Below, piece by piece: positions 1 to 8,669 of a DNA stretch of 64,000 bases. The notes under the pieces are model-generated. The model was not told where the DNA came from. It searched no databases and worked only from the letters and a program-made list of their open reading frames with translations. The translations under genes and the position numbers were made by a program. Positions within the stretch are counted from its first letter, which is position 1; every line of letters begins with the position of its first letter. Where the stretch lies: NCBI GenBank assembly GCA_910586125.1, contig CAJUHP010000001.1, positions 124,001 through 188,000 on the forward strand, read 5' to 3'. Source of the DNA: an uncultured Lachnospiraceae bacterium (GTDB lineage Bacteria; Bacillota; Clostridia; Lachnospirales; Lachnospiraceae).

Positions 1-16
1 CGACGACGGACCGCGT

Positions 17-1642
17 GTGATCCCTCTGGCCCGCCAGACCGATGCCCCGCCGGTGACAAGCCGCCGGGCTTCCTCCGCCTCCGGAACAAAGGCCCACACG
101 CCGAAACGCTTTGTGCCGGAAACCGACGTCCCCGACTCTGCCAGATCCGCCTCCCGGCCTCCCAGACGAAATTCCCCGGATTCCGGCCAGGAACGATCCG
201 CCGCCTCAGGCAGACAGACCGATTCCCGCCGGAGAGATCCCGATTCGCCGGCTCCCAGACGCCGGTATGCGGACGATGACGCCGACCGGGGCGGCGCACC
301 CAAAAGACGCAGCGCTGCCTCCTCCGAGCGAAGCGCTTCCTCCCGCCCGCCCCGCCGCGAAGACGGCACAGGCCGGGCCGCAGGCACCTCCCGACGCCCC
401 TCCTCCCGCAAAAAGCGCGGCGGCTCTCTGCGCCCTGCCCTTTTGGGCCTTGCCGTCAGCGCCGTGGTCATCGGAGGCGCCGCCGCCTTCTACTACAACG
501 GGCGTGTCCTGAAGGAGCTGGATGTGGAGGCCGGAACCACCGTCCTGGCCGCAGAGCTTCTGTGCTATGACAGCGACAAAGAAAAAAATCAGACGCCGTT
601 AAACATTGATACTTCTGTCCCCGGTGAATATCCGGTGGAAATCCGGCTCGCTCCTTTCACCTACAAAGCCACAATCCATGTAAAGGACACCAAAGCGCCG
701 GAGGTTACGGTGAAATCCGTCACCATCTCCTACGGCGCCGAATGCCGGCCCGAGGACTTCATTGAGAGCATCTCCGATGCCTCCAGCACAACGGTGGCCT
801 TTGCCTCCCAGCCGGATCTGACGCTCACCGGCGACCAGGAGGTACGCCTGACCGTCACCGACGCCGCCGGCAATATCGCCACCGCCACCGCCACCTTAAG
901 CATAGGCGAAGCGCTGCCCTTCGACGAGGAAGCGCCGACCGTTCTGGCCGACGACATTCATCTGACCGTGGGCGGCACCATCGCCTACAAAAAGGCCATC
1001 CGAGCCTATGACAATGTGGACCACGCCGATCAGCTCACCGTCGAAGTTGACAACAGCCAGGTGGATTTAAATACGGTGGGCGATTACCCTTACACCGTCA
1101 CGGTAACGGACCGAAACGGTAATACCGGCACGGCCACCGGTACCGTGCATGTGCTGGAGAGCGGGGCTGACGTGGCCGATATCGACGAGGTGAACGCCAT
1201 GGCCGACGAGATCCTGGCGCAGATTATCACCGACGACATGCAGCCCAAGGATAAGCTGAAAGCCATCTATGACTGGATCCGCTCCAACACCCGCTATGCC
1301 GGCCACGCGCAGGAAGAAGATTACACGCTGGGCGCCTATGAAGGCTTTACCAAGCACTCCGGCGACTGCTTTACCTACGCGGCGCAGGCCAAGTTTTTGC
1401 TGACCCGAGCCGGCATCGACAATATCGACGTAGTCAAAGTGGTTCCGGAGGGGGCGACCGATATTCCGACCCACTTCTGGAATCTGGTCAATATCGGGGA
1501 GGGATGGTATCACTATGACTGCACGCCCCGAAAGGACGGGTCCAAGTTCTTCTATCTGACGGACGCCGAGCTGGCGGAGTATTCGGATGCCAATAACGGA
1601 ACGCATAAATTTGATCCCAGTTTATATCCGGAAATTCAGTAA
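17..1642 (+). CDS. Membrane-anchored transglutaminase-like protein (5' end probably outside window)
   Basis: The reading frame is open to the left edge and the first start in the window is a GTG, so the true start may lie upstream. Residues 1-135 are a basic, Arg/Ser/Pro-rich low-complexity region predicted to be cytoplasmic and disordered. A single membrane helix follows at about 139-162 and the rest is extracellular, with two or three Ig-like/cadherin-like beta modules at about 165-390. The C-terminal domain at about 400-510 is transglutaminase-like, with a plausible triad of Cys451 (GDCFTY), His486 (THFWN) and Asp501 (HYDC). Such proteins in clostridia are surface cysteine enzymes of unknown substrate; protease or peptide cross-linking activity is possible. 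The next gene (dltA) has its own promoter, so co-transcription is not required. Confidence 0.8.
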   Translation: MIPLARQTDAPPVTSRRASSASGTKAHTPKRFVPETDVPDSARSASRPPRRNSPDSGQERSAASGRQTDSRRRDPDSPAPRRRYADDDADRGGAPKRRSAASSERSASSRPPRREDGTGRAAGTSRRPSSRKKRGGSLRPALLGLAVSAVVIGGAAAFYYNGRVLKELDVEAGTTVLAAELLCYDSDKEKNQTPLNIDTSVPGEYPVEIRLAPFTYKATIHVKDTKAPEVTVKSVTISYGAECRPEDFIESISDASSTTVAFASQPDLTLTGDQEVRLTVTDAAGNIATATATLSIGEALPFDEEAPTVLADDIHLTVGGTIAYKKAIRAYDNVDHADQLTVEVDNSQVDLNTVGDYPYTVTVTDRNGNTGTATGTVHVLESGADVADIDEVNAMADEILAQIITDDMQPKDKLKAIYDWIRSNTRYAGHAQEEDYTLGAYEGFTKHSGDCFTYAAQAKFLLTRAGIDNIDVVKVVPEGATDIPTHFWNLVNIGEGWYHYDCTPRKDGSKFFYLTDAELAEYSDANNGTHKFDPSLYPEIQ

Positions 1643-1670
1643 TGTCATAGAAAAGATTTTCAGTTTGGGA

Positions 1671-1699
1671 TTGTAGATTTTCGGGAAACATGATATAAA
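1671..1699 (+). promoter_or_regulatory. Probable sigma-A promoter of the dlt operon
   Basis: A -35 box TTGTAG at 1671-1676 and a -10 box TATAAA at 1694-1699 are separated by 17 bp, with a TG dinucleotide just upstream of the -10. It lies 75 bp before the dltA start. The leader carries a short GGCGG/CCGCC hairpin at about 1707-1725. Confidence 0.6.
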
Positions 1700-1773
1700 A
1701 GTGTATGGCGGTACTTTTTGCCGCCTGTGATCGGGGCGGCGGATTGTCAGCCATATAAAAAGAGAGGCGTTTT

Positions 1774-3300
1774 ATGCAGAATCATATTCTGGACTATTTG
1801 GATGAGACGGTGCAGCGCGTGCCGCAGAAGCTGGCTTTCGGCGGCATGACCGAGGCCGATGGACTTACATTTTTTCAGCTCAATACCGCGAGCCGGTCGA
1901 TCGGCAGTTTTCTGTGCGGGCAGGGGCTGCATGCGGAGGCCGTGGTGGTTTTTATGAACCGCCATCCCAAAGCTGTAGCCGCCTTTCTCGGCGTGCTGCA
2001 GGGCGGATGTTTTTATGTACCGGTTGACGAGGAGATGCCCCGCATCCGCATTGAACGGATTCTTGAAAATCTGAAGCCGCGCGGCATGATCTGCGACGAG
2101 AGTACGCTGGAACTGGCCCGGTCGTTTGCATTTGAGGGGCAGATTTGGCAGTATGAGGATTTGATTCGGACGAAGACCGATGAGGCGGCCCTTTTCGCTG
2201 TCCGGGAACGGGCGATTGATACGGACCCGGTATATGTGTTTTTTACGTCCGGCTCGACCGGGATTCCCAAGGGCGTCGTCAGCTCGCACCGGGCTTTGAT
2301 CCAGTATGTGGAGCAGTTGTCCGAGGTGCTGGAACTGTCCGAAGATACCGTGTTCGCCAATCAGACGCCGCTGTATTTTGACGCCAGCCTGAAGGATATC
2401 TATCCGACTCTGAAGTTTGGAGCCACGGCCTACATTGTTCCCAAGAGCATGTTCAAGTTTCCGATGCAGGTGCTGGATTTTCTGATCGCGCACGAGGTCA
2501 ACACGCTCTGCTGGGTGGTCTCGGCGCTCACGATGCTCTCCGCCTTCGGGGCGCTTGCAGAAAAGCCGCCGAAAGCGCTTCGCCGGGTGGCCTTTGTGGG
2601 CGAGGTATTTCCCGTCAAGCAGTTTAATATCTGGAAACAGACGCTGCCGCAGGCGCGCTTTACCAATCTGTACGGGCCTACCGAGGGCACCGGGGTTTGC
2701 TGTTATTATCATGCGGATCGGGAGTTTGAGCCGGGGGAGGCGATCCCCATCGGGAAACCTTTTAAAAATACGGAGATTCTGCTTTTAACAGAGCAGAATA
2801 CGCTGGCCGCGCCGGGGGAGCAGGGCGAGATCTGCATTCGGGGAACGACGCTGTCCATGGGATACATCAACGATCCGCAGCGGACGGCCGCCGCATTTGT
2901 GCAGAATCCGCTGAATCACGCCTATCCGGAAGCGATTTACCGGACCGGCGATATCGGACGGTACGACGCACAGGGCAACCTGGTCTTTGTCTCCCGCAAG
3001 GATTTTCAGATCAAGCATATGGGACACCGCATTGAGCTGGGCGAGATCGAGGCCAATGTCAATATGCTGGAAGCGGTAAGAAGCTGCGGCTGCATCTACG
3101 ACAGTGAGAAGGGCAAGATCGTGCTGTTTTATGTGGGCGAAATCAGCGAGCGGGATCTGATGCAGGATCTGAAACAGAAACTGCAGCGCTATATGCTCCC
3201 CAATTCCATCAAGCAACTGGAGGCTATGCCTCTGACTGCCACCGGTAAGATAAACCGCGTGCTGTTAAAAGAAAACTATTTAAAAGAAAGGAAGAAATAA
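1774..3300 (+). CDS. dltA: D-alanine--poly(phosphoribitol) ligase (D-alanyl carrier protein ligase) DltA
   Basis: This 508-residue enzyme belongs to the AMP-forming adenylation family. It activates D-alanine with ATP and loads it onto the DltC carrier for D-alanylation of teichoic acids. The P-loop-like core motif FTSGSTGIPKGV is at about residue 155-167. A YGPTEGT motif, a RTGDIG motif and a C-terminal TGKINR with its lysine complete the family set. Length matches DltA (about 500). The next gene is a carrier protein starting 2 nt after the stop, followed by an MBOAT protein, which supports DltA over a generic NRPS adenylation enzyme. Start: ATG at 1774 behind an AGAG-type ribosome site. Confidence 0.93.
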   Translation: MQNHILDYLDETVQRVPQKLAFGGMTEADGLTFFQLNTASRSIGSFLCGQGLHAEAVVVFMNRHPKAVAAFLGVLQGGCFYVPVDEEMPRIRIERILENLKPRGMICDESTLELARSFAFEGQIWQYEDLIRTKTDEAALFAVRERAIDTDPVYVFFTSGSTGIPKGVVSSHRALIQYVEQLSEVLELSEDTVFANQTPLYFDASLKDIYPTLKFGATAYIVPKSMFKFPMQVLDFLIAHEVNTLCWVVSALTMLSAFGALAEKPPKALRRVAFVGEVFPVKQFNIWKQTLPQARFTNLYGPTEGTGVCCYYHADREFEPGEAIPIGKPFKNTEILLLTEQNTLAAPGEQGEICIRGTTLSMGYINDPQRTAAAFVQNPLNHAYPEAIYRTGDIGRYDAQGNLVFVSRKDFQIKHMGHRIELGEIEANVNMLEAVRSCGCIYDSEKGKIVLFYVGEISERDLMQDLKQKLQRYMLPNSIKQLEAMPLTATGKINRVLLKENYLKERKK

Positions 3301-3302
3301 CA

Positions 3303-3533
3303 ATGGACACTTTACTGGAGATTTTAAATGATCTGCACCCGGACGTGGATTTCGAGACCTGCGACACCCTGATCGACGACGAGATCCTGGATTCTTTCGA
3401 CATCGTCTCTCTGATCGCGGAGATCAGCAACGAGTTCGATGTGACGATCTCCGCCAAGGACATCGTCCCGGACAACTTCAATTCGGCCCAGGCGCTGTGG
3501 GCGCTGATTGAGCGGCTGGAGGACGAGGAGTAA
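3303..3533 (+). CDS. dltC: D-alanyl carrier protein DltC
   Basis: A 76-residue acidic carrier protein of the length usual for DltC. The phosphopantetheine attachment serine is Ser31 in the motif LDSFD, at the start of helix 2. It accepts D-alanine from DltA as a thioester and hands it to the DltB membrane machinery. It sits between dltA (2 nt gap) and dltB (3 nt gap), so the three are translationally coupled. Gene order A-C-B differs from the A-B-C-D order of Bacillus. Confidence 0.93.
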   Translation: MDTLLEILNDLHPDVDFETCDTLIDDEILDSFDIVSLIAEISNEFDVTISAKDIVPDNFNSAQALWALIERLEDEE

Positions 3534-3536
3534 GGA

Positions 3537-5126
3537 ATGTCCATCACCTCCTACAGCTTTCTGCTTTTTGCGGGATTGTTGCTGCTTTTGTATTACCTGA
3601 TTCCCCGGCGGTTTCAGTGGTGCCTGCTTCTGGCCGCCAGCTATGGATTCTATGCGTTTTCCGGAGTCCGGTATCTGGGGTATATTCTGGCTTCCACGCT
3701 CTGTACCTACGGCGCATCCCGCAAAATCGGCGGGCTAAAGGAGCATCAGGATCTTTTCTTAAAGGAAAACAAGGCCATTCTGGACCGGGAAGACAGAAAA
3801 TTTTATAAGGCTTCCGTAAAAAAAAGGCAAAGGCGCTGGCTCTGCCTGGCGCTGATCTTCAATTTCGGGATTCTGGCTGTCATCAAGTACGGCAATTTTG
3901 TCGTGTCCAATGTGGGCGCTCTGTTCGGCGCATCCGGGGACGATCTCTTCTTCCGGCTGGCCTTGCCGCTCGGCATCTCTTTTTACACGTTTCAGTCAGC
4001 CGGCTACCTGATTGATCTGTACCGGGACGAGTATCCGCCGGAAAAAAATATTTTTCGGTTCGCTCTTTTTGTCTCGTTTTTTCCGCAGTTGATCCAAGGG
4101 CCGATCAGCCGGTTCGCCGCTCTCTCCAGAGAGCTGACCGCGCCGCACGCCTTTGACCGGCGCCAGGTGGCCTTTGGCCTGCAGAGGATGCTCTACGGCT
4201 ATTTCAAGAAGATGGTTATCGCGGACCGGATTATCACCGGGCTTACCGCCATTTCCGGCGATCCGGCGGTTTATTCCGGAACGTACGCTTTTGTGGGCAT
4301 GATTTTCTATGCGGTCGATCTGTATATGGATTTCTCCGGCGGCATTGATATCGTCATCGGTTTCTCTCAGGCTCTGGGCATCTCTCTGCCGGAAAACTTT
4401 AAGCGGCCCTATTTTGCCGTGAGTCTGAAGGACTACTGGCACCGCTGGCATATCACGCTGTGCAACTGGTTTAAGGACTATGTGTTCTATCCGATTTCCG
4501 CCAGCCCCACGCTTCTGTCGCGGGCCAAGGCGCTGAAAGCGAAGGGACACGAGGGGCTTGCCCGCCGTCTTACGGTCTACATAGGCAATCTGACCGTATG
4601 GCTTTTAACCGGCATCTGGCACGGCGCCGCCTGGAACTTTATTGTCTGGGGTCTGTTAAACGGCGCTTTTTTGCTGTTGTCGCAGGAGATGGAGCCGGTA
4701 TACCGCAAGTTTTACGCCCGTTTCCCCGGGCTTAGGGAAAACCGGGGGTGGCTTGTCTTCCGCGTGGTGCGGACGTTTTTGTTTGTCAGCCTGCTGTGCA
4801 TGTTTGACTATTATGCGGACGTCCGTGTGGTGGGACAGATGATTGTCAGTATCTTTACCCAGTTTGATTTCTCTGTCTTTTTCAGCGGCGCTCTGCTGGA
4901 TCTTGGACTATCCGGCACAGACTATGCGATATTGGGACTGTCTCTGGTCCTTGTATTTTTTGTCAGCTTTCTGCAGGAGCGGGGCGTTTCTGTCCGGACA
5001 CGGATCGCCTCATACCGGCTGCCGGTCCGCGTCTTTGTGTGGTACGGCCTGTTTCTGATCGTTCTGCTGTTCGGCGCCTACGGGATCGGCTATGACGCCA
5101 GCCAGTTTATCTACAATCAATTTTAA
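3537..5126 (+). CDS. dltB: MBOAT family D-alanyl transfer protein DltB
   Basis: A 529-residue multi-spanning membrane protein of the MBOAT family. The conserved motifs DYWHRWHITL and TGIWHGAAWNF are present, the latter with the invariant catalytic histidine at about residue 362. DltB takes D-alanine from DltC at the inner face and passes it across the membrane for attachment to lipoteichoic acid. AlgI-type alginate acetylases share this fold, but the adjacent dltA and dltC make DltB the better call. It is somewhat longer than B. subtilis DltB (about 395 residues) and closer in size to AlgI-like members. Confidence 0.9.
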   Translation: MSITSYSFLLFAGLLLLLYYLIPRRFQWCLLLAASYGFYAFSGVRYLGYILASTLCTYGASRKIGGLKEHQDLFLKENKAILDREDRKFYKASVKKRQRRWLCLALIFNFGILAVIKYGNFVVSNVGALFGASGDDLFFRLALPLGISFYTFQSAGYLIDLYRDEYPPEKNIFRFALFVSFFPQLIQGPISRFAALSRELTAPHAFDRRQVAFGLQRMLYGYFKKMVIADRIITGLTAISGDPAVYSGTYAFVGMIFYAVDLYMDFSGGIDIVIGFSQALGISLPENFKRPYFAVSLKDYWHRWHITLCNWFKDYVFYPISASPTLLSRAKALKAKGHEGLARRLTVYIGNLTVWLLTGIWHGAAWNFIVWGLLNGAFLLLSQEMEPVYRKFYARFPGLRENRGWLVFRVVRTFLFVSLLCMFDYYADVRVVGQMIVSIFTQFDFSVFFSGALLDLGLSGTDYAILGLSLVLVFFVSFLQERGVSVRTRIASYRLPVRVFVWYGLFLIVLLFGAYGIGYDASQFIYNQF

Positions 5127-5138
5127 GGGAGGACTGCG

Positions 5139-6188
5139 ATGAAAGCGAAAAAAGTCGGGACTGCGGCCGCAGTCCTTCTGTTTATCTTCATAACGCTCGC
5201 CCTGCTCGAACGTCTGCTTGTCCCCAAATATATGGGCGACGTGGTGGAGGGAAATTTCATAGCCGAATACTATGAGGCGCCGAAAGATCACGACGTGATC
5301 TTTCTGGGCGACTGCGAGGTGTATGAAAATTTTTCTCCTCAGGTTCTGTGGGATTCTTTCGGCATCAACAGCTATATCCGGGGCAGCGCCCAGCAGTTGG
5401 TGAGTCAGTCTTACTATGTTCTGGAGGACACGTTTCGCTATGAAAAACCCGACGTGGTAGTCTTCAGCGTCCTGGCTGTGCCTTACAACGAGCCGCCCCG
5501 CGAATCTTACAACCGCATGACATTAGACGGGCTTCGCTGGTCAAAGAGCAAGATCGACGCAATCCGGGCATCCATGACGGAAGAAGAACAGTTTCTGGAT
5601 TACGTCTTTCCTCTGCTTCGGTATCACTCCCGGATCACGGAGCTGACCGGGGAGGATTTTCAGTATCTGTTCCACCGGGATAAGGTCAGTCACAACGGCT
5701 ACTATATGCGGGTCGATGCCAGGCCGGCTGAAAATGTGCCGGAGGGACGACCTTTGGGCGACTACACCATCGACGCAGGGCAGATGGAATGGCTGGAGAA
5801 AATCCGGCTGCTGTGTGAGCAGAATGGTGTGGAGCTGGTTCTGATTAAGGCGCCGAGCCTGTATCCCTACTGGTATGATCAGTGGGAGGAACAGATTGCG
5901 GATTACGCGGAAGACCACGGACTGCTCTATGTGAATCTGCTGGCGCTCCACACCGCCGCAGGACTCGATTACCAGACGGATACCTACGACGGGGGACTGC
6001 ATCTGAACCTGGCAGGCGCGGAAAAGCTGTCCCGCTATTTCGGGGAAATCCTGCAGGACAAATGCGGCCTGAAAGACCGGCGCGGGGAAATGGATCTGGT
6101 GGAGCGGTGGCTGGAGAATGAAAAATGGTACCAGGAGGATCGGGAAAGACAGGAAAAAGAGCTGACGGCCGACGACACCCCCCGCTGA
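5139..6188 (+). CDS. SGNH-fold membrane-anchored protein in the dltD position
   Basis: This 349-residue protein has an N-terminal signal anchor at about residues 7-27 and a large extracytoplasmic domain. It starts 12 nt after dltB. The first SGNH block reads FLGDCEVY, with Cys59 where esterases of this fold carry the nucleophilic serine. A distal DGGLHLN motif gives Asp284 and His288 as the remaining catalytic candidates. By position it replaces DltD, the partner that completes D-alanyl transfer to the polymer, but it lacks clear DltD sequence identity. The C-terminus is charged and probably disordered. It could use cysteine catalysis or be a non-catalytic binder. Confidence 0.72.
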   Translation: MKAKKVGTAAAVLLFIFITLALLERLLVPKYMGDVVEGNFIAEYYEAPKDHDVIFLGDCEVYENFSPQVLWDSFGINSYIRGSAQQLVSQSYYVLEDTFRYEKPDVVVFSVLAVPYNEPPRESYNRMTLDGLRWSKSKIDAIRASMTEEEQFLDYVFPLLRYHSRITELTGEDFQYLFHRDKVSHNGYYMRVDARPAENVPEGRPLGDYTIDAGQMEWLEKIRLLCEQNGVELVLIKAPSLYPYWYDQWEEQIADYAEDHGLLYVNLLALHTAAGLDYQTDTYDGGLHLNLAGAEKLSRYFGEILQDKCGLKDRRGEMDLVERWLENEKWYQEDRERQEKELTADDTPR

Positions 6189-6623
6189 CTACAGCGCCGC
6201 CGTCTCCATGTCCACACAAAGCGGCGCGAATTTTTGCAGGATCTCCTCTCTCTTTTCCTCCACAATAAACTGCTCTCCTGTCGCCATCGTTCCAAATAAA
6301 ACCGGCTGCTCTGCGGTCATGCTGTAAGCCCTGGCCGCCGCCAGCAGGCGAGGATCCGCCCGAAAACAGTTTTCTTTCAGCCACGGATGAAAGTCTGTCA
6401 GAGTATCCTCCGCCACGTCGTGGTACAGAACCCGGTCTGCAACGATGGTATCAAAAAGCTGTACCGACGGATCGATCCCTCCTGCCACACCCGCATTGAT
6501 GATCCCGTCAACCCGAAACGAATCGATGAACACCTGCGCGGCAATCGCGGCGTTGACCTTGCAGACGCCGCTGTATGCCGCTGTTATTTCCAGGCCGCCG
6601 GCTGTTCTGGTATAAAATTTCAA
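6189..6623 (-). pseudogene. Truncated 5'-methylthioadenosine/S-adenosylhomocysteine nucleosidase remnant
   Basis: The 144-residue frame matches the middle of MTA/SAH nucleosidase: SGVCKVNAA, INAGVAGGI and the substrate motif VDMETAAL are recognisable. Full enzymes are about 230 residues. Here roughly the first 30 residues and about the last 55 are missing, including the catalytic aspartate of the later ISD region. The only start is a TTG overlapping the stop codon of the araC-type gene. Its TAG stop directly abuts the stop of the SGNH gene on the other strand. It is best read as an inactive fragment, although it could still be transcribed with the regulator. Confidence 0.7.
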
Positions 6624-7459
6624 ATCTGTCTTCTCTTCCTAAACTCTGTAGGCGTACATCCCACATGTTTTTTAAAACAGGCCGAAAAATATCCCATATC
6701 TGAAAAGCCGCAGGCAATCGCAATCTTTCCGATTTCCATCCCTGTCTCTGTCATCAGCTTCTGCGCCTGATCCATGCGAAGAAGCTGGAGATATCTCATC
6801 ATGGAAAACCCTGTGACCGCCTTAAAACGCCTGCAAAAATACGATTCATTATAACCGAACCGCTCGCTGACAGACTTTGCGCAAACCGGCTCCTCAAAAT
6901 GTTCGTCGAGATACTTTAATATCTTCTCAAATCCCGAATCCACCCGCGGCAGGCGCACCGGGCGATCGGATCCGCACCGGTCAAGCTCTCCCAGAATCTC
7001 ATACACCATGCCGATGACCGTCAGCGGATGGCAATCCCCTCCTCCCAGTGCCGCAGCCAGACGGCAGATCGCCTCTGTCACCTCCTTCTGCTTTGCAACC
7101 GCAGGATAGCTCACCTGGCGGCGGCAGGCCGGCGTCAGATATTTATGGGAAGCCGCCGTCCCGTTGCAGAATTTCTCCAGGTCAAACATGATCGTGTGAT
7201 ATGCCACACCGGTCTCTCCGGCCATGCCGCCGTGCATCATAGCCGGGCTGACGACAGCCGCCTGCCCCGGCAAAAGACAGAATTCCCTGTTTCCCAAATG
7301 CAGATGCAGGCTTCCCTCCGTGAGATACAAAATCTCCATCCGGTCATGCCAGTGCAGGGGAAAACTGTTGCTCCCCGGCGGCTGCCAGGCAGGAGCCAGA
7401 TAGCGAATGGCGTTCTCTCCGTACACCACTGGCGTCAATTCCTTGTAAGCGTCAAACAT
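6620..7459 (-). CDS. AraC family transcriptional regulator with N-terminal cupin domain
   Basis: A 279-residue regulator. The N-terminal half is a cupin sensing domain (FPLHWHDRMEILYL, then LLPGQAAVVSP). The C-terminal 100 residues hold two helix-turn-helix units (SVSERFGYNESYFCRRFKA and KIAIACGFSDMGYFSACFKK). It is divergent from a dehydrogenase/sugar isomerase pair across 252 bp, so it likely senses a sugar or derivative and controls that operon. The start is ATG behind AAGGAGGGAGAG. A truncated nucleosidase frame overlaps its 3' end. Confidence 0.9.
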   Translation of the reverse strand: MFDAYKELTPVVYGENAIRYLAPAWQPPGSNSFPLHWHDRMEILYLTEGSLHLHLGNREFCLLPGQAAVVSPAMMHGGMAGETGVAYHTIMFDLEKFCNGTAASHKYLTPACRRQVSYPAVAKQKEVTEAICRLAAALGGGDCHPLTVIGMVYEILGELDRCGSDRPVRLPRVDSGFEKILKYLDEHFEEPVCAKSVSERFGYNESYFCRRFKAVTGFSMMRYLQLLRMDQAQKLMTETGMEIGKIAIACGFSDMGYFSACFKKHVGCTPTEFRKRRQI

Positions 7460-7711
7460 CTCTCCCTCCTTCTCCCCTACTGCCGCTCCCCGGCCGTCTC
7501 CTCTCCCGCTCTTCTCTCTGCCGGTATCCCTCTAATCATATCACAAGGCGCTCGTCTTGGCGATCCTGTTTTATAAACTTTTCCTTTTGGCGCGCTTCAG
7601 ATCGCGGAACGTAAAAATATTCCCATAACAGGTCAAAAATATCATGGAAAGTTCTTTTGGTCTATGATACGCTTATCTCATCAAACATAACTGACAAGGA
7701 GGGAAACCCTT

Positions 7712-8656
7712 ATGTTAAAAGTCGGACTGGTCGGCGTGGGCGGCATCAGCGGCGCTCACATTCCGGCCTGGGACGCCATGGAAGAAACCAGGCTTGTCGC
7801 CCTGTGCGACATCCGCCCCCAGCGCCTGGAGCCTTACCCGGACAAACGCTGCTACACAGATTTTGAGGAGATGCTCGAAAAGGAGGAACTGGATATTCTC
7901 GATATCTGTCTCCCCACAAATCTGCACGCCGCCTACGCGCTTCGTGCCATCGAGCGCGGTATCCACGTTCTCTGTGAAAAACCGCTCTCCCTGGACGCCG
8001 GTGATGTGGAACGAATCTACAAAGCCGCTGAACAGCACGACGTTTTCTTTATGCCGGCACAGGTCATCCGGTTCTGGCCGGAGTACACACTGTTAAAGGA
8101 CTTTGTTGATTCCGGCCGCTTCGGCCGTCTTCTGGCCGGTTCCATGACCCGCCTGGGCGGCATCCCCAAATGGAGCTGGGACAACTGGATGACGGACGAA
8201 TCCCGCAGCGGCCTGGTTCCCTTTGATCTCCATGTCCATGATCTGGATTTTATGGTGTATGCGTTCGGCGCTCCCAAGGCGGTGCAGTCCCGCCGTGTCC
8301 GCCGCCCGGAGCAGGATTACATCCATGCGGTCTATGAGTTTTCCGATTTCTTTATCACCGCGGAGGCTTCCTGGTACGCCGCTCCCTATCCCTTTACAGC
8401 CGGTTTCCGTTTTCAGTTTGAACACGCGATCCTGGCCTATGAAAACGGCCGCTGCACTCTGTATCAGGACGACGAAACGGTCACGGACCTGAGTGCCGAG
8501 GCCACCGGCGACACCGGCGCGATCAATCTGCCCAAATGCGACGCCTACGCCGCTGAGATCCGCTATTTTACCGACTGCGTCCAAAACGGTCATGCGCCCG
8601 ACCTCATCCGCCCGGAAGAGCTTCGCACTGTCATTGAACTTCTGAAAAAACTGTAA
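7712..8656 (+). CDS. Gfo/Idh/MocA family NAD(P)-dependent oxidoreductase
   Basis: A 314-residue protein with an N-terminal Rossmann motif (VGLVGVGGISGAH) and the EKPLSLD motif, whose lysine is the usual catalytic residue of the family. Members oxidise or reduce cyclic polyols and sugars. It is followed 13 nt later by a TIM-barrel isomerase/epimerase and is divergent from the AraC regulator. The pair is typical of inositol or uncommon-sugar catabolism, but the substrate cannot be read from sequence. Start: ATG at 7712 with AAGGAGG upstream. Confidence 0.9.
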   Translation: MLKVGLVGVGGISGAHIPAWDAMEETRLVALCDIRPQRLEPYPDKRCYTDFEEMLEKEELDILDICLPTNLHAAYALRAIERGIHVLCEKPLSLDAGDVERIYKAAEQHDVFFMPAQVIRFWPEYTLLKDFVDSGRFGRLLAGSMTRLGGIPKWSWDNWMTDESRSGLVPFDLHVHDLDFMVYAFGAPKAVQSRRVRRPEQDYIHAVYEFSDFFITAEASWYAAPYPFTAGFRFQFEHAILAYENGRCTLYQDDETVTDLSAEATGDTGAINLPKCDAYAAEIRYFTDCVQNGHAPDLIRPEELRTVIELLKKL

Positions 8657-8669
8657 GGAGGTATCACCT

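Noticed and set aside
1747..2712. 321-residue antisense frame opposite dltA
   Set aside because: Composition is that of a shadow frame and it lacks a ribosome site and conserved motifs. dltA on the other strand has all its motifs intact.
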